64,000 bases of DNA from Chaetoceros tenuissimus (GCA_021927905.1 BLLK01000040.1:124001-188000); one strand, 5' to 3'. Shown: positions 12,288 through 24,477, numbered from the stretch's first letter. The notes: generated by a model from the sequence alone, not told the origin. Numbers and translations: made by a program.

Positions 12288-13340
12288 TTTTTCTAATTAT
12301 TAATTATCTTTCAAACAATGTTCTTTTGCCCATATCAAACTTTTCAATTCCAATTCATCTAGCAGAAAGAATGAGCATATGCTAGTCCTTGTGGTGCTTT
12401 TCCTCTTGTGTGCTTTGTTCTCAACCATTGGTGATGGTTGTGACTCATTACTTATTCTCCTTCTTCCCTTCCCATTTCTATCTTCTACCTCTCTACGAGC
12501 CTGGAGCTGCTATATTAGCCTGCGACCAAACTGGCAGCCCAGCAGCTGATGCAGCAGCAGCTCCTGCTGCTTGTGGAACCGATCCAGCTGCGGCTCCTGC
12601 TTGTGCATTCTGTTGATTCTGCATGTTTTACTTGGACTTGAAATGGTAAAGGAAAAGAGTTGAAAATAATTGGTGAGCAGTGAGAGGGACTTTCACCCAT
12701 GGCTGTATCATGAGGACATGATGTGATTACACATGTGGCGATCAGACCTATTTCCATTTTTGCCTAGCCAAGGCTATATCACATACAAAATGCCATGGTT
12801 ACTTCAAACCTAAACACCCTGTGTTGGAGCCTAATACGGCAGGGCTTTGGGACTTAAGTCAAACATTGTTATTACTAGTCACAAATCTAGATGGACAACA
12901 ATTTCATGGAGCAAATTCCATTTCAGTGATACGCATCTGAATCCATCTACTTTCAAACAAACAACACCCCAACAAAACCAATTGTGCTAGGTCTGATAAA
13001 CTATGCAAATATCTGTGTGCTCACCTTGAATTGTTACAATTAGTAATGTAGAGGAATTGTTTGTATTGAAACTTGAATAAATAAACTCATGATTACACTT
13101 GTGCATAAGTGAACAGTGAGCTCTTGCTCATCGAGAAACACCATGTTGAAATCCTTTGTCCCGACATGGATATGACATGCGTCATTACGTCATACGTCAA
13201 ATATAATCCTTCACAGTGATATTCGTCTAGAGTAAGGTACGTACCCCCCATCAGAAGTGCTCTAAGGAATGCTAGAATGCTCAAAAAATAAAGAATGGTT
13301 GGAATGCAACATTTCAGACTCCACGTTGACTATTTAAAAA
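12288..13340. other. Intergenic region upstream of the methyltransferase gene
   Basis: Apart from the short Ala-rich minus-strand frame at 12493-12624 and the 49-bp repeat at about 12693-12742, nothing gene-like is visible. The last few hundred bases would contain the promoter of the gene starting at 13341, but no confident promoter motif was recognised. Confidence 0.4.
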
Positions 13341-14635
13341 ATGAGTTTCAATAGGAAACAACATATGATACCTTATTTTTTTCTTGCACTATACATTGTA
13401 TTTTCGCAGATCAAAATTATCAGAAAATCTCAAGATTTTGCACATCATGATCTAAGTAAAGTACGTAATAATTAAAATTTTTTCATTTTTGGTATTGAAC
13501 GCATTTCCTAAGGACTTCAAATAGAAATTTGTGAATCGATTTAGTTTTTGTTCTTCTACTGAAAAAATTTTGATCAAAAATGAAACCTACTTGTCGGAGC
13601 TTCGTAGAGAAGCGGAAGAATTCCATTTTTATGGTGGTAATCTTAAGTCGATTGAAAATCTAATGAACGAAGCCATTGACGCAACGTATTTGAATTCAGG
13701 TGCAGAATTTTTTCCTGATGGAAGCACTGTTGCGCTTGAGAAAAACCAAAGTATAAAAAATTACATAAAAAATTCTAAAATTATTCATGATAAAAATCAC
13801 AGAGGAGGGTATGGGGATCGATCAAACTATGGGAAATTCAAAAATTTGCCTAAATTTTTATCACGTGAAGAAGGTATAATTGATGTCATTGAGCCACAGC
13901 ACCATTTTCTTAGATGGAAAGCAAGTCTTGGGCCAAATTTTGAAAAGGCTTGCAGAAACATAACAGATATTTCTTTTCGAACGCCAAAGTTAGGTTTAGA
14001 GGAGAAAACATTTTGTTCCTTACCTCCTCCGGGCCAATTGGAAGAAAGCTGTGAGATTATTTCGATTGGTAGTAACAGACAATGGGGATTTGAACATTCA
14101 TTTTTAAAATTGTATCCTCACTGTACAATTCACACTTTTGACTGCACTACTAAAGACAACCCGGAAAAACCCAAAGATGAAAGGATCAAATTTTATCCTT
14201 TTTGTATATCAAACGAAGAGAAAGAAATTGATGAATTGCTATTTTTGACATTTGAAAATCTTGTCGAGAAGGTAAGTTAAAAAAAAATTGAAAACTAACA
14301 CTTTTATTATAAGTTGTCACTGAGGTCTAAATCGTCAGACAGGAATAGTTGGTTCTCCAGACATTCTAAAACTGGACGTAGAAGGCTTTGAATATGATGT
14401 CTTCACAAATATGCTAAGAACTTCTAAAAAATTGCTTCCTTTGCAAATAAGTGTAGAACTACATTATGCAACTCGTATGTACGACATTGAATGGGAAAGA
14501 AGATGGCGTAATTCTGGTGAACTTGCCCTATTTTCAAGTATGATGTTTATAGGTGGATATTTACCGGTAAAAATGATACCACAGAGAGGATGTGATTCTT
14601 GTATGGAAGTTCTGTATGCTAGACTTTTTTGTTAA
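13341..14635 (+). CDS. Membrane-anchored METTL22/24-like methyltransferase domain protein
   Basis: Three exons, 13341-13460, 13525-14271 and 14339-14635, give 387 residues with both introns in phase 0 (64 and 67 bp; GTACGT...ATAG and GTAAGT...TCAG). The start was chosen because exon 1 supplies an ATG and a hydrophobic N-terminal segment (IPYFFLALYIVF, about residues 10-21), typical of a type II signal anchor, while the longer second exon has no early in-frame ATG. The Rossmann-like methyltransferase core follows: SIGSNRQWGFE (about 220-229), HTFDCT (about 243-248) and LKLDVEGFEYDVF (about 299-311). This pattern fits the Methyltransf_22/METTL24-like family, usually in the secretory pathway. 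The substrate is unknown. All three exons are intact. A glycan or protein target in the Golgi would be inference only. Confidence 0.8.
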
Positions 14636-14772
14636 ATTCTGCTGACCTATTTGAAAGAAAGGATAGGTTTGTAAGTTTTGATAACATTCTATGGATTGAA
14701 ATAAAATTTTTAGCTAAAAGATAAAATGGAAAATACCTTTTGTGACAAATATTCTAATAGATGTGCCCTTGG

Positions 14773-16140
14773 CTTAAGCTCATCATAAATACCATCCCAC
14801 TGAATCCCTGCCACGAACACACCATAATCACAATAGCAGCACTTCGCATATAGATCACATCCTTGCAAGTGACTCTCGCTTCACCCAACACTGCACCTCA
14901 GCATCAATATTCTCGGACTTCATCGCAACATCTGCTAAGTCGGATCACGATCCAATCATTGCAACCTTTACATTTGCAATAGCTCCTTCCATTGAACCCG
15001 AACATACTCCATCCATCCACCGCCACTACAATCAAATAGCAGCAATACAAGTTGTCATCCCAAAAATTGACGATGAAGATGCAAAAGAAATGAACCTAGA
15101 ACCTGGATGGTACCATCCGGACCTCATACACATCCAAACACAACAAAGAGATCCATCTCTTGAAATCATGCAAGAGCTTCACAAAGCCTCGGATCAAATT
15201 GACTTTACCCTCCTCACTGACTCTTTTGATAGAGCTACTACCATCTTATCCAATCATGCAAAAACAGTGAAATAGGACTTACTCTACCACCACGCACAAA
15301 AGATCTTCAAAATGAGATAAATACTTGCTACGACCTCTTCAACACCTTACTAAATGACTTGATCACAAAAGCATTCAACAACATCGCCACTAATAAATCA
15401 AAGAGGAAGCTCACACATTACAATCTGCAGGTAAAAATCTCAGATCTTTATCTGACTAACATCAAAACAATCATAAGACTCCTTACCATCAATCAAGGTA
15501 ACCCAAAAAAGAAATGGCAGAGATTCAAAAAAGCAATCACAGCGTTCAAGGACAGACACAATCACCTTCATGTCCTCTACAATGAACAGAAAGACCGCTG
15601 CCACAAGCTCATGGACAACTACAATAAAACAGCTACAGACATAGATATCCATCGGTAGGTCAAGTGCGCCAAGACCTCCAACGATACACAATCATCAACC
15701 TCTGAAAATTCAAACCAGACCCAAACTGTGGAGACTAACCCAGCATCATCACCATCACCAGCAGAAGCATCTCCTTCAACAACAAAAGACAAATCCCAAA
15801 AAGTCCAACCAGCTATGACCCATGGCAATCACAAATGACAAAAGGAGACAATCGTCACCCTACGAAGTATACACTCGCATCTCAACTCCATACAAACACA
15901 ATTTGACAACATCTATCTACACATTCGAAAGCTTGATGACAATTATACCCTATCACAATGTACACAGATTCTTTGGACGCAAATACAACCATGCAACCAA
16001 GTACTAAAATCTAAAATAAATGATACACTCACAGTATATAACTCAGCCCATTTAAATTACAATGCTTCCTTTGGCCAACCGAAGGACCTTGCCAAATCCA
16101 TCCACCAAAAAGTGGACCCACCACTTTGAGCAAATACCCA
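14773..16140 (+). pseudogene. Non-LTR-retroelement endonuclease end plus linker, decayed
   Basis: Around 14820-14990 the plus strand reads HIDHILASDSRF ... FIATSAKSDHDPIIATF, the typical end of an AP-type endonuclease (RIDYIL ... SDHDPI). A long Lys/Asn-rich linker follows through MNLEPGWYHPDLIHIQ (15090) and, after a frameshift near 15276, KKKWQRFKKAITAFKDRHNH (about 15508-15567). No reverse transcriptase follows: the sequence runs into the LTR-like start of the Copia element at about 16166. It is a different lineage from the LINEs at 18.7 and 52.5 kb. Confidence 0.55.
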
Positions 16141-16399
16141 TATCCCTATCTCCCAAGGATAGATTTGTGTAGAGATGAAGTGTTATATACATGACAAGCT
16201 ATTTACTGATTACACAAAATTCAATATTTCCATTGCACTCCTGATCTCATCTGTTTAACTAGTTCATTTATTTTGCTAATTACTAAGTTGCAATTACCTA
16301 TTCACTACTCTACAACAGAAGAAATTGCAAGAATAATGCCAAACAAAGGCACAAAAGCAGTTGACTACTGCACAGTTTTTCCAAATAAATGAAGTGTAA

Positions 16400-17330
16400 T
16401 GTCCCATTCCAGATGCCAACATTACCAACAGCCCTAATGGAGGCATTACAATGAAGCAGTCGCAGTTGAACAAGCCCTAAAAAGCTATTGAAAGAAGTCA
16501 TTGAAAGAATTTATTTGAATCAATGCTTAAATCACATTACATTTATGCTTACAGGCCCTCTACATAATACAATGACTTGGTTATTACAAACATATGGACA
16601 AGTAAAATATTCAATGTTCCTCAATTGAATGAAGTCATTGAAAGAATTTATTTGAATCAATGCTTAAGTAACATTGCAGATATGCTTACAGGCCCTATAC
16701 ATAATACCATGACTTGGTTGCTACAAACATATGGACAAGTAAAATATTCAATGTTCCTCAATTGAATGAAGTCATTGAAAGAATTTATTTGAATCAACGC
16801 TTAAATAACATTACATTTATGCTTATGGGCCCTCTACATAATACAATGACTTGGTTGCTACAAACATATGGACAAGTAAAATATTCAACTTTTGTTGAGG
16901 AACAAGCAGCACTGGCTAAATACCCAGTCCAAGTCCACACCACATTTTGATGAGCAGGTTCCTCGTGCAACGGCTGCAGGAGTCCCATTGGCCAAATTTC
17001 AATTAATTGCCATAGCAAAACAAGCAATTCAAAAAAATACCAAATTTTCAACAGGCTGTTATTGCATGGAACGAGAGACAACAACAGTTTTCAAACATTT
17101 TTTTTGCAAAAGCAAAATGATTTGGAATGAGTCCTTGATGATACACCAGTAGGACAAATGTTTCATACACCATCAGCTGATGATCATCAACTCACGATGC
17201 AACTTGAGCTTCAACAGCACAAGATCATTCTGCTTTCCATGCTGCACAATCAATTGAAATTCAACAACTTCGTGCTGAACTTGCTGCTCTGCAAACAAAC
17301 TTGTGAGGTGGGACTGGAATAAGTACTGAT
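16400..17330 (+). pseudogene. Copia-2 Gag with a 137-bp tandem expansion
   Basis: Decayed Gag in several frames, recognised by its match to 11101-11850 (YNEAVAVEQAL, ERIYLNQCL, HNTMTWLLQTYGQVKY, IAIAKQAIQKNT). The stretch coding from RIYLNQ to TYGQVKYSMF occurs three times in a row. The repeat unit is not a multiple of three, so each copy shifts the frame. Confidence 0.75.
16494..16889 (+). repeat. 137-bp tandem repeat, about 2.9 copies
   Basis: Units start at 16494, 16631 and 16768, each with GAAGTCATTGAAAGAATTTA, and are nearly identical. The last unit runs out at about 16889 where Gag continues with GAGGAACAAGCAGCACTGG. Confidence 0.9.
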
Positions 17331-17919
17331 AAAATAAATAATATTTTCATTCCTGTAGTCCCACCCTCAATAGAAAATTCTTTAAAAATAGAACCTGATG
17401 TAATGAAAGCAGACTCTAGTGCACATACCTGATGTAGAAACATGCAAAAAAATTACACAATTTAAAACAAACCACAAACAGTCCAACAGTTGGAACTCTG
17501 ACATGTATTAGAATTTAACCAGATGAAAATGGCAATGAAGCAAAACAAGCCCATGTATTTCCAGCACTTACAAGTGCTTTGCTTCTATCAATGGGACAAC
17601 TGTGTGAAAATGATTGTACTGTGGTCTTTACCAAAAATGATTGACAATTTTTCAAAAATAGAAAATTATTGGGATTATGAAAGAGAAAAGATGGACTGTG
17701 GGATGTTCCATTTGACCAAGCAACTCTCTTACCACAACAACCATCTGTAAATGTTTTGGTCAACTTGCAACAATCCAAGAAGGATCTTGCATCATTCTAC
17801 CACAGTGATCTTGGCGGTCCTGTAAAAAAAAATTTTTTAAACGCACTTCAGAAAGGCTTTTTCACCAACCACTGAATTAACACTGTGATCCAAAAATCTA
17901 TACAGCCAAAGGTCATATA

Positions 17920-18654
17920 GTGCAAGAGGAGCAGGGTCTCAGGTCTACCACAAAAACTGATACTGATTTTTCACCAGAACGAGAGACGGAACAAACCCAT
18001 GAATGCTTTGTTACCATCAAAAAATTCCACAAATTAAATGGAAAATCATATTCCGATCTCACTTGGCACTTCCCCATTCATTCCAGCTGTGAGAATGAAT
18101 ATGTTCTGGTAGTCTATGATTATGATTCAAATGCAATACTTGCAGAATTGTATCAGACAGGCAGCAACTATTTGTGATGCCACCACCAAAATGTTATACA
18201 AATTGACCACTGGCGGATTTGCTCCAAAATTGCATATTTTTGACAATGAGTGTAGTGCTTTATTAAAAGCTATTCTCAGCAAGCATGAAATAAAATTTCA
18301 ACTGGTACCTTCTCATCAGAAAAGGCACAATGCAGCAGAGCGTGCCATACAGACATTCAAAAATCATTTCATAACATGTCTCTGCTTGGTGGATCCTGAT
18401 TTTCCTCTATCTGAGTGGGATCATCAATCATCTGGGAGCAGCATGAGGCAATCCAAAACTATTGCAGTGCTTGAAGGCATTTATGATATCAACAAGACTC
18501 CATTAGCTCCCCTCGGAACCAAGCTTTTAAACCATGTAAAAACATTTGGAACCAGAGGCAAAGAGGCATGGTATGTAGGAGCTGCACCAGAACACTACTG
18601 TTGTGTTACTATTTTTTTTTCCAGATACACAACCAGAAATTCAGGTAGACACTG
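17920..18654 (+). pseudogene. Copia-2 integrase region, interrupted by a LINE
   Basis: Integrase fragments in two frames: LVVYDYDSNAIL (about 18103-18138), then GGFAPKLHIFDNEC (about 18212-18253), the glutamate motif AAERAIQTFKNHF (about 18332-18370) and a Copia C-terminal region (INKTPLAPLGTKLLNHV). The frame runs to PEIQVDT at the LINE target site (18638-18654) and resumes with VQYFPNRVTIPQLS after the LINE (23717 onwards), so the LINE hit an existing Copia. Confidence 0.85.
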
Positions 18655-18839
18655 CAACAACCAATATTTAATGATTTAATTTATTACTAATTATAATTTG
18701 CTAGTGCGGCAAGTTTTGTGACTTCCAATGCAAAGCATTGGTCGATTGATTCCCTCGATCCACTTACGCCAAATTGAGCTCGAACACTCATATGACCAGA
18801 GTCTCCTCTGGTGGTACTATTTTTGTTTTAAATACTATC

Positions 18840-18906
18840 CATCATCTCTGTGGACATGAAAGTAGCCCATCACCATCATCTCTGTGGACATGGAAGTAGC
18901 CCATCA
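18840..18906. repeat. Short tandem duplication near the LINE 3' end
   Basis: CATCATCTCTGTGGACATG followed by (A/G)AAGTAGCCCATCA occurs twice in tandem, with a unit of about 36 bp. It falls at the end of the ORF2 frame and extends its reading by about a dozen codons. Confidence 0.7.
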
Positions 18907-21900
18907 TTATTCTCACTTCTCCTATCTGCATTGATTGTTCAAATCTGCTTAGAATGTCTTCTGCTTGCTTGACCCATCTTTCTTTCCTTTTGAGCTTCAA
19001 CCTTGATAGTTTTCCTGTATTGTGCTTAGAAAGAATCTGCTTGTCCATTTGAGTAAAAACTCGACTATTTGTCCTTTGTCTAGTTGCCATTATCATTCTA
19101 ATCCTGTCATCAAGTTCTGCTTTTGTTCTTTTGCTTTCTTCCCAGTCCTCTTTATGATGCAGTTGCTCATTTCAATTTAGCCACATTTCCTTTACGAGTT
19201 TTCTCATTTCCTTTTCCCTTGAACTCTGCTCTTTATTCTTTCCTGATAGTCGTTTTGTAGTTCTTCCCATTCCTTGCACCAAATTCCCAATGCAAATGCC
19301 CTTTGTCCTTTTTCGTATTGCTTCCTAACTGCATCGCATATTTCATCGCTCCAGTTTCCTTCCATTGCTGGTTCTCTTTGTCATGTAGTGATAGAAGCAC
19401 TTCTCGTAGCCCCTCTCTTATTTCCCATGACGTCATATGTTGGATCTCATCTTCTACGTCTTGCATCTCATCTCTAATTTTACCTCTTTGTACCGCTGAT
19501 TGGCATTTTATAATATGGTCGGTGTTCTTTTCCTGATTGCTGCATGGGCATAGTGAGCATTCTCCATGTTTTCTTCTGACCAAGTTTAGCTTGGTACCTA
19601 ATATGCTTGCTCTGTGTTTTATTGCAAAAAAATGCTCTTTCCTGCTCGTGAGTCTGTTAAGTCTCTTGAATTCCTCCCACTCCTGTTGGCTTATCTCTTC
19701 TGCACCGATCTTTTTGCTCCACCATTTTTTCATGAATTCTTCGTACACCACTTGTCTGATTTCCTTTTCAATGTCTCCTGAAATCCATTTGTGGTTCTTT
19801 TCATCGTATAGTCTCCATGTTTGCCCTTCAATTCCTATCTGATCATTGATTTCACGCTGTCTTCTTAACTCCTCCTTAGCCAGCTTGTCCACATCTACAT
19901 TAGCTTGCACGAGTATTGGTAGTTCTAAATCCTGCAAATCTTAGACTTTCTTTTGTAATGGGAGAGTGAATGTTCATACCATGTCCTTTGCTTCTGAGTA
20001 TCTTTAGAAGTGGTGAACTAATAAGTGCCCCTATTGCAGATTGCAGGTCCATATCCATTGCCCTGTCCTATACCATGTGGCCATTCATCCCAGTTATCTC
20101 CTCCATACTTAATCTCAGTTACTTCATGTGCTGTCTTGATATTCATTTCCATCTCGACCAGCATCTTAATGGACGATAGGGCTGCCTTTGCATCTATTCC
20201 TGCGGTTCTCATGGTCAAGTAATGCCACCATCAGTAAAATCCTATCATAACATGATTTAGCGTCGTTTGCTATATACACGAATGTTGCTTTTTGTTGTCT
20301 CAATGTATCCAGCGTGATCCTCTTGTTAACTGCTTGTTCAATGGCACTTTTATTTTTCCTGCTGCCGTATTGTTCAGTGGCTAAGATCCCTTTTCTTTCC
20401 GCATATTCCATCATCTTTCTTCCAATTAAGTTATTGTTATGGTTGAAACGCGCATCAAACAGAAGGATCAGTCTTAGCTTGTTAGGTCTGCATTCCCCTT
20501 CTACCTTCTTGGGAATCATAGAATCAATTCCTTGTTTCCATCTCTTAGGTGTGTAGCCTGTTTGCAGTGGTATCAGTGCCAGTTTTGAGATTACTTCCAC
20601 AGCTTGCATGTCCGGTTGTAGGCATTTCAAATGTGTAGTATGTATACCTGGTATACTACTTTTGTTCTCTTCCATTTTCTTCCACAACTCACAATACTCC
20701 TCAGTCATCCATTCGATTTGGAATCCTTCAGTATCATGGCTCCTGATAAAATCATACCATAGCCTTGTGCCTTCCTCAATCCCTACTTCTGGTAATTCTA
20801 TTTCACAGTTGAGGATTTTCTCCCATGCTTCAAAGTCCATTTGCTCACCAAGTAGGGATCAGAGAGGTTCCTTGCTCTGTTGCCTTTTTTCAACATTCGC
20901 TGTCTCGATGTGTTCTGCTATTTCCTCCCTACCATAGACTGACATTAGTACATCTTCTTCTATTTCAATATTTACTCTTTCTACTCCTTCCCTTCCTGCT
21001 TTACCCTCAAATTTTCTAATATTTGCAAAGTGCTCCTTGATCTCCATCTGTCTTTCGATCTGCTGCATATGCCACTCTGGGTCTTTTCCTTTTGGATCTT
21101 CCTCTGCCTTCTCCAGTGCCAGCTCATAAAGATGTTTCTTATAAAGCTCTTTTGCGGATGGTTTGATTTCTTGAAACGATTTGTGATTCTTTTTCCCTTT
21201 ATACTCGTACTTTTTCATGAGTCTCTTCAGCTTCCTCATTTTAGGTCTATCCTGTTGTCCCTTTTTGAGCATTCTAGTTTTTAAAAAGTTTGAGGATTCT
21301 GATGTCTTGCATAATCTGCCTAACTTTCTTTGAAAAGTAGATTTGTCCTCTTTGCACTTTTCTACATCTTTTATCTGCATACTTGACAGCTCTTTGTACT
21401 CTCTCTTCGATTGCCTCATATTCCTTTATCTCCTCTTTGCTCAGGAATCCTTTTTCCAATCCTTTTCTCTTTCAGCTTGTGCTTCTTGACCTGTTCCTCT
21501 AGCAATTGATTAAATTTATTTCTGACGGAAGGGATTTTGGAAGGAGCTCGCCTTGTGATTGAAGGCATACAGTCATCTCTGTTCTTACAAACGAAATCTT
21601 TCTCTGAAATGTCTATCCAAACATTTATGATCGCTTGGTACACTTTCTTCATCAATATATCCTCCTTGACGAATTTTAATTCCATCTTTTGCATATTCTC
21701 CATCTATAGTAGTGGATCCATTAATGTGGGTTGCTGGGCCTCTTCCATATCTTTCAAGTAGCAATTCCCTAAGGCCATTTTCCTGCATAAATTCATTTAC
21801 TTTTCCATCTTTGTCGTTCAAATCGCAGTTAAAGTCCCCACAGATAATAACCTCGTGTCTGTTCCTCTTCAGTCTTCCTATCAGTTTCTGAAGATCCTCG

Positions 21901-22654
21901 AACCAAAGCGCTTCTTGTCCTAGTCCAACTTTGCTTGGTCTGTCTATGCAGGTCTTTTGATGTTGATATTCAGCCGCTGCTTGTTTGTCAATTGGTCTGT
22001 ATACACTGACAATCGTAGTGCAATGTAACCAAGTTCCATCCTCCCAATCCATTCTTGTCTTCTTCAGCTGATACGGTATGCGTACATGATCTCCCGTGGG
22101 TTACTATGCCTGTGCCTCCTTCAATATACAACGAGTTGAAGTTTCCCTTGATGGAAGAAAACCTGCATATTGTCTTATCCCCCATCTTTCCCATTTTTTC
22201 CTTGGGATGCTCATATCTGTTAAGTTTATGAATAATTCTGTTGTGTTCTGATCCACAAAGTATGTCTGGTTTGTATTCTTTATGAATAGCCAAGTGCTTA
22301 TGCCATTTATGTTGTTGTCTTGTTGTGTTGGCATTTGGTATAGTATTCCAGTTACCAATAATTATCCTCCAATCTGTACACCTAACTGGTTTTACTTTAT
22401 CTCTACCAGTTGTGTTTTCTTCCTCCTCTGCCTCTCTCCTCCGCCTCTGCGACCCCTGTTTTGGGCTTTCACCAGTCGTCTCTAAATTTCCTTTGAGTAT
22501 TCTGTCTAGAGGCCCCTGCCGCAGCAGCTCCGGATTTTCTTTCCCAGCGTCTCAAGTTATTCGCGATTGCATGAGCTCTAGTCTTCGTAGTGTGATGTAA
22601 TGAGTACTTCGAACGCCGCCTCGTTCTGTTTATACCAGTTTTCAAATCTCTCAT
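18842..22654 (-). pseudogene. LINE ORF2 remnant: endonuclease, RT (active site deleted), C-terminal zinc region
   Basis: Read on the minus strand in several frames. The endonuclease includes KPDILCGSEHNRI (about 22225-22263), VIICGDFNCDLND (about 21818-21856) and a late SDHK. RT includes PKKVEGECRPNKLRLI (about 20470-20517), YGSRKNKSAIEQAV (about 20335-20376) and GIGQGNGYGP (about 20050-20080), reaching RFAGF at about 19940. There the sequence jumps to PILVQANVDVDKLAKEEL, which in the sister copy at 53.1 kb is the last acidic motif of RNase H. The FxDD active site, the rest of RT and most of RNase H are therefore deleted. A C/H-rich segment (CSLCPCSN ... DHIIKC) and KRKERWVKQAEDILSRFE follow. 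Confidence 0.85.
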
Positions 22655-22736
22655 TCTCGATAAAGTAATCTGCTCCCTAATGCTGACTGATCTTAGTCTT
22701 CAACACATCCGGCCCATCTGCCCATGATACTCCAGA

Positions 22737-23651
22737 TCAAGCTGATCCTGTTGTAATCTCGGACATCTGTGAATATACTGATTCATCAGATCTCTTATTT
22801 GGACTATTTTGCAGAATTGATGGAATACATGTTTTTCCTGATTCAATTGTGATAATGTCAGAGTCCTCGCTGATGTTATCCCCTTCTCCAAAGACGTATA
22901 AGATTTCCATTGGTACTTCTTCTTTTTCTTTTTCAAAGTCTTTTGGCTCTTGATCGAAGTAGGTCTTTGCGTCTTCATCATTGAATTCCTCCTCCTCCCT
23001 GTTTCTTTTGGCTGTTTCCAAATCCAATAGCCATTTCTGTGCATTTGTAAAATGCTGAAAGATATTCTCTCCTGGCTCGCATAGATCATGTAGGTTAGTC
23101 TTCAGTTCTGCCACAGCTTTCCTTGCTTGTGTTACCATATTGAAGCTGCAAACTATAGAATATTTTTCGTCATTGAAGTATTTTGAGAATGTTCTAGCCG
23201 TATGCTTGAAAATGCGATTGCCTTCTGAATCCTTTTGTTTGTGTAGAATCTGTTCGATGCTCTTGCCCCCCAAGTAATCTTTCTTATCATGGATATCTTT
23301 AATGTCTAGCTTGAATTTGACCTCAGTTGCTTTAAGTGCACAATGCATTTGTAAGTTATGATACAACTTTTGATCTAGCACTTTTCTTGTCTCTTGATCC
23401 TTCTTGCCAAAGATGAATGGTACAAATCTTACTGCAGAGCCATCAGTCATTTCCACTTTAGTGCCATATTTTTCTGTAATACACTTCTTTCCTTCCTCAA
23501 TTTTGTCTTTATTGTTGACATACACCACCAGTGCAACTGGTGCCCAAGCCCACTTCTTTCTTTTATGTGCAGACTCAAACCTGCTTCCATCCTTTGAAGC
23601 TTCTTTGTTTGCAATTTCCCAGATTTTACCACTAACATTTGGATTATTCAC
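22737..23651 (-). CDS. LINE ORF1 protein
   Basis: An intact 304-codon frame upstream of ORF2 on the same strand, as expected for ORF1 of a LINE. It is charged, begins MNNPNVSGKIWEIANKEAS and has acidic stretches near the C-terminus (FDQEPKDFEKEKEEVP). No zinc knuckle or RRM could be seen by eye, so an RNA-binding role is inferred only from position. The first ~50 codons recur as a displaced fragment at 27388-27596. Confidence 0.6.
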   Translation of the reverse strand: MNNPNVSGKIWEIANKEASKDGSRFESAHKRKKWAWAPVALVVYVNNKDKIEEGKKCITEKYGTKVEMTDGSAVRFVPFIFGKKDQETRKVLDQKLYHNLQMHCALKATEVKFKLDIKDIHDKKDYLGGKSIEQILHKQKDSEGNRIFKHTARTFSKYFNDEKYSIVCSFNMVTQARKAVAELKTNLHDLCEPGENIFQHFTNAQKWLLDLETAKRNREEEEFNDEDAKTYFDQEPKDFEKEKEEVPMEILYVFGEGDNISEDSDIITIESGKTCIPSILQNSPNKRSDESVYSQMSEITTGSA

Positions 23652-23716
23652 AACCTGCCATGAAGTTTCACATGTTTTGTTTGTTTCCTTGGATTCCCTA
23701 ATTCAGGTAGACACTG

Positions 23717-24477
23717 TACAATATTTTCCAAATAGAGTAACAATCCCACAGTTGTCCAATGAATCTCTTCTTCTAAAATCTGCATTAGACATGCTTGAAT
23801 TACTGAAGGACCTAATGCCAGCTATGCCAGCACCCCTGACAAGAGGGGGCTAAACATCATCCCCTGCACAAGTTCTGAGGGTGGTGTAACCAACCCCACT
23901 TTCACAGGAGGATTCAACTCAACATCCGGATAAAGTTCCGAGGGTTGAGTCTCAACATTCTCCACAACCATCTGTTAGTCCAAAGCAACAGCCAACACCA
24001 ATTCCCATTACACAAGATGACGATTACACTCCATCTCAGCGTTTGCATTGCTACAATACCAGAAATAAATTTTCCAGGCAAAATGCATTTATACATCTCC
24101 TTCAACAACAACCCTCAGAGCCATCTGATATGTTTTTTATGCCAACAGTGCATCATATCTTCAATGAAATTACTGGAAAAAAGGAAACATTGGACACACT
24201 CCTTGCTGCAAAATTTCATGACATCTATAATAGATCCCTTTCCAATGAGTTAGGTCGTCTCACTGAAGGTATCCATGATATCAAAGGTACACAAACCATG
24301 GTCTTCATACACAAAGATCAAGTCCCAGTTGGAAGAGTAGCAACCTATCTCAATCCTGTATGTGATTACAGACCCAAAAAAACTGATCCACATCAAGTTC
24401 AATTAACAGTGGGTGGAGATAATTACCATACCCTTTTGATGCAAGTTCTCCAGCGGTGGGATTAACTGGAACTTCCG
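23717..24477 (+). pseudogene. Copia-2 post-integrase segment, copy A
   Basis: Copia coding debris after the LINE: VQYFPNRVTIPQLSNESLLL, then a stop, a linker with QDDDYTPSQRLHCYNTRNKF, and HKDQVPVGRVATYLNPVCDY plus VQLTVGGDN leading into RT. The Harbinger-like element is inserted at 24478, after YPFDASSPAVGLT; the next residues, DAKLIF, resume at 31887. The segment is repeated almost identically at 28085-28840. Confidence 0.85.

Larger units (their letters stand above)
18655..23699 (-). mobile_element. LINE-type non-LTR retrotransposon (near full length, internally deleted)
   Basis: A 5-kb minus-strand insertion flanked by the 17-bp target duplication AATTCAGGTAGACACTG at 18638-18654 and 23700-23716. 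On its own strand it has ORF1 (22737-23651), an endonuclease, an RT and a C-terminal zinc-finger-like region, and it ends in a GTTGTTG tail at 18655. The 3' end (CCGCACTAGCAA ... AATAAATTAAATCATT) matches the 3' end of the element at 52514-54282. The protein order, long TSD and simple-repeat tail define a LINE; the clade was not resolved. Confidence 0.92.

Noticed and set aside
16494-16889. Regular repeats considered as a CRISPR-like or satellite array
   Set aside because: The units are 137 bp without spacers and code Gag residues. A tandem expansion explains them.
19274-22600. Several plus-strand frames rich in Phe, Leu, Ser and Cys across the LINE
   Set aside because: They are antisense shadows of the LINE coding sequence, whose minus-strand protein motifs are clear.
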